DNA from: Pseudomonadota bacterium
GTDB lineage: Bacteria > Pseudomonadota > Gammaproteobacteria > Acidithiobacillales > Acidithiobacillaceae
NCBI GenBank assembly: GCA_021839095.1
Contig: JAKCBU010000038.1
Coordinates: 1 to 7,863 of the forward strand
DNA length: 7,863 bases
Direction of reading: 5' to 3'
Both the position numbers and the translations under genes were made by a program. A model generated the notes under the pieces. It was not told the origin of the DNA and searched no databases. It was given only the letters and a program-made list of their open reading frames with translations. Below, in pieces: positions 6,720 to 7,863 of the stretch (its first letter is position 1; the number at the start of each line of letters is the position of its first letter).

Positions 6720-7141
6720 TCGTACCCCATCTTGAGCGCCTGGGCCTGCTCGGCCAGTGCATCGAGGGCCTTGCTGCGCTCAGCGTCGATCTGCTCCTTG
6801 TACGCGATCACGTCCTGGTAACGGACCCTACGGTGCGTGCCGATCTTGTGGAACGGGATCTCGCCGCGCTCCAGCAACTGCACGAGGAACGGTCGCGAGA
6901 CGTTGAGCACGTCCGCTGCGTCCTGGGTCGTCAGTTCGGCGTGGATCGGGATGATGCTGACCGCGTTGCCCTCACCGATTTCGGTCAGGACATCCACGAG
7001 CAACCGCAGCGCCGACACCGGGACCCGAACCGGGTGGGCCGCGCCCTTGTCGTGGTCTTGCCGCGCAGGCAACCAAAATGACACCCATTCACACCCATTC
7101 CGGGGTAAGACAGCCCGCCGTGCAGCGAATAACTTGCGCAT
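6716..7141 (-). CDS. Excisionase/MerR-like HTH antitoxin of the PIN toxin pair
   Basis: 141-residue DNA-binding antitoxin expected to neutralise the PIN toxin and repress its own promoter. Seen: a divergent N-terminal part; [25 protein letters not shown] (41-65), a conserved segment before the helix-turn-helix; HTH_17-type domain at 69-116 ([20 protein letters not shown], then [17 protein letters not shown]); and a C-terminal helix rich in Ala/Glu/Gln (119-138) that likely contacts the toxin. The stop overlaps the toxin ATG as ATGA. The ATG at 7141 gives the length I expect for the family (about 140); an in-frame ATG at 7159 (six more codons, GGAG only 3 bases upstream) is possible. The open frame continues upstream to 7801, but that part is antisense to fic. 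With the toxin broken, this looks like an orphan regulator. Confidence 0.8.
   Translation of the reverse strand: MRKLFAARRAVLPRNGCEWVSFWLPARQDHDKGAAHPVRVPVSALRLLVDVLTEIGEGNAVSIIPIHAELTTQDAADVLNVSRPFLVQLLERGEIPFHKIGTHRRVRYQDVIAYKEQIDAERSKALDALAEQAQALKMGYE
7081..7100. repeat. Perfect 10-bp tandem duplication
   Basis: ACACCCATTC occurs twice in a row, inside the N-terminal codons of the HTH antitoxin (encoding about residues 14-20). Ten bases is not a multiple of three, so gain or loss of one copy shifts the reading frame upstream of it. Confidence 0.8.
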
Positions 7142-7162
7142 GCGGAGATTGCGGCTCATAAT
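7134..7162 (+). promoter_or_regulatory. Candidate fic promoter giving a leaderless transcript
   Basis: TTGCGC (7134-7139, 3 of 6) and CATAAT (7157-7162, 5 of 6) are 17 bases apart. The usual spacing puts transcript start at 7169, exactly the A of the fic ATG. No ribosome binding site lies at normal distance from that ATG (the only GGAG, 7144-7147, is 21 bases away and inside the inverted repeat), which agrees with leaderless translation. Confidence 0.4.
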
Positions 7163-7171
7163 CTCCGCATG
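7139..7171. promoter_or_regulatory. Inverted repeat (12-bp arms, 9-bp spacer) between antitoxin and fic; probable operator
   Basis: CATGCGGAGATT (7139-7150) and AATCTCCGCATG (7160-7171) are perfect reverse complements around GCGGCTCAT. The outermost triplets are the ATG of the HTH antitoxin (7141-7139) and the ATG of fic (7169-7171), so one site can control both divergent genes. Toxin-antitoxin HTH proteins commonly bind such dyads; that this antitoxin does so is inferred. Confidence 0.6.
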
Positions 7172-7863
7172 AATAGCGGTGATTACAAATACATCTGGCA
7201 GTCCAACGACTGGCCGAACTGGCACTTCGACCTGGGAGCGCTGGCTGGGCCTATGGCTGACGTCAGTCGTGCCCAAGGACTTCTGATGGGCCGTCTGGCT
7301 GACGTGGGCATGGCGCTGCGCGATCAGGCCAGCCTGGCCGCGCTCACCGAGGACGTGGTCAAGACCAGTGAAATCGAGGGCGAGCAGCTCAACGTCGAAT
7401 CGGTGCGTTCGAGCATCGCGCGCCGATTGGGCGTGGACATCGGCGCCCTGGCCCCGGTGGATCGGCATGTCGAAGGCGTGGTCGAGATGGTGCTCGATGC
7501 CACCGCCAACTGCCATGCGCCGGTGTCGCGGGAGCGACTGTTCGGCTGGCATGCCGCGCTGTTTCCTACCGGCTACTCCGGACTCTCCAAGATCAAGGTC
7601 GGCGCCTGGCGCGACGATGCCAGCGGTCCGATGCAGGTGGTGTCTGACCCCATCGGCCGCCAGCGGGTGCATTTCGAAGCGCCGCCTGCCGATCGCCTCG
7701 AGGCCGAAACCAGCCGCTTCCTCGACTGGCTGAATGGTGCGTCGAACGAACCGCCGTTGCTCAAAGCTGTCCTCGGCCATCTGTGGTTCGTCACTCTGCA
7801 CCCCTTCGACGATGGCAATGGCCGTATCGCCCGGGCCATCGGTGATCTGCTGCTGGCGCGTGC
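7169..7863 (+). CDS. Class II Fic-domain protein (DUF4172-Fic), C-terminus outside window
   Basis: Probable AMP transferase that adds AMP to Ser/Thr/Tyr of a target protein; relatives are toxins or housekeeping regulators, with target unknown here. The window shows 231 codons. The N-terminus [16 protein letters not shown] (6-21) is the DUF4172 signature. TSEIEG (66-71) fits the inhibitory motif (S/T)xxxE(G/N), with E70 as the autoinhibitory Glu that in class II proteins lies N-terminal to the Fic domain in the same chain. The catalytic motif HPFDDGNGR (211-219) is intact, with H211 and the nucleotide-binding residues present, and is followed by [12 protein letters not shown]. The start is fixed by the position of the DUF4172 signature close after the ATG. 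Because inhibition is built in, it needs no separate antitoxin. It is divergent from the HTH antitoxin and shares its control region. Confidence 0.92.
   Translation, partial: MNSGDYKYIWQSNDWPNWHFDLGALAGPMADVSRAQGLLMGRLADVGMALRDQASLAALTEDVVKTSEIEGEQLNVESVRSSIARRLGVDIGALAPVDRHVEGVVEMVLDATANCHAPVSRERLFGWHAALFPTGYSGLSKIKVGAWRDDASGPMQVVSDPIGRQRVHFEAPPADRLEAETSRFLDWLNGASNEPPLLKAVLGHLWFVTLHPFDDGNGRIARAIGDLLLAR

Noticed and set aside
7160..7801. N-terminal extension of the antitoxin frame up to 7801
   Set aside because: This part is antisense to the well-supported fic gene. Recognisable antitoxin sequence begins only around 7025, and family length fits a start near 7141.

Overview
The window looks like GC-rich proteobacterial chromosome. 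The copper-efflux proteins and the membrane phosphatase resemble those of acidophilic, metal-tolerant gammaproteobacteria such as Acidithiobacillus. That assignment is a judgement from recognised protein character, not a search result. The left three quarters is a coherent minus-strand metal-resistance locus. The right quarter is an accessory patch of toxin/antitoxin-type genes, several of them broken.

Left part (1-6047, all minus strand, listed in transcription order): a TTG-started PAP2-superfamily membrane phosphatase (6047-5388); a small secreted Met/Cys-rich protein (5319-4918); a TolC-family outer-membrane channel (4845-3562); a CusB-type periplasmic adaptor (3565-2249); and a CusA-type RND pump (2256 to beyond base 1). 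The last three genes overlap by 4 and 8 bases and have good ribosome binding sites, so they form a tightly coupled cusCBA operon. The three periplasmic methionines that bind Cu(I)/Ag(I) in E. coli CusA are present (M563, M614, M663), and the adaptor has the matching Met residues at its N-terminus. The system should therefore export monovalent copper/silver rather than Co/Zn/Cd. A possible promoter at 5354-5383, overlapping the 3' end of the PAP2 gene, could drive the small gene plus cusCBA.

Right part (6048-7863): a plus-strand remnant of a DUF1778 (TacA-like) antitoxin; about 110 bases of non-coding DNA carrying a degenerate repeated motif that may be an insertion-sequence end; a PIN-domain toxin gene with a one-base frameshift near its start and a lost C-terminus; its apparently intact excisionase/MerR-like HTH antitoxin; and, divergently, the first 231 codons of a class II Fic protein (DUF4172 plus Fic domain). 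The antitoxin and fic genes are separated by a perfect inverted repeat (12-bp arms, 9-bp spacer) whose outermost triplets are the two start codons. A -10-like hexamer in it predicts a leaderless fic mRNA. This junction is the most unusual regulatory structure in the window.

The only stretch over 300 bases without an intact gene is 6048-6385. It holds the DUF1778 remnant and the repeat cluster, and nothing else that I recognise. I saw no tRNA, rRNA, CRISPR array or convincing intrinsic terminator.
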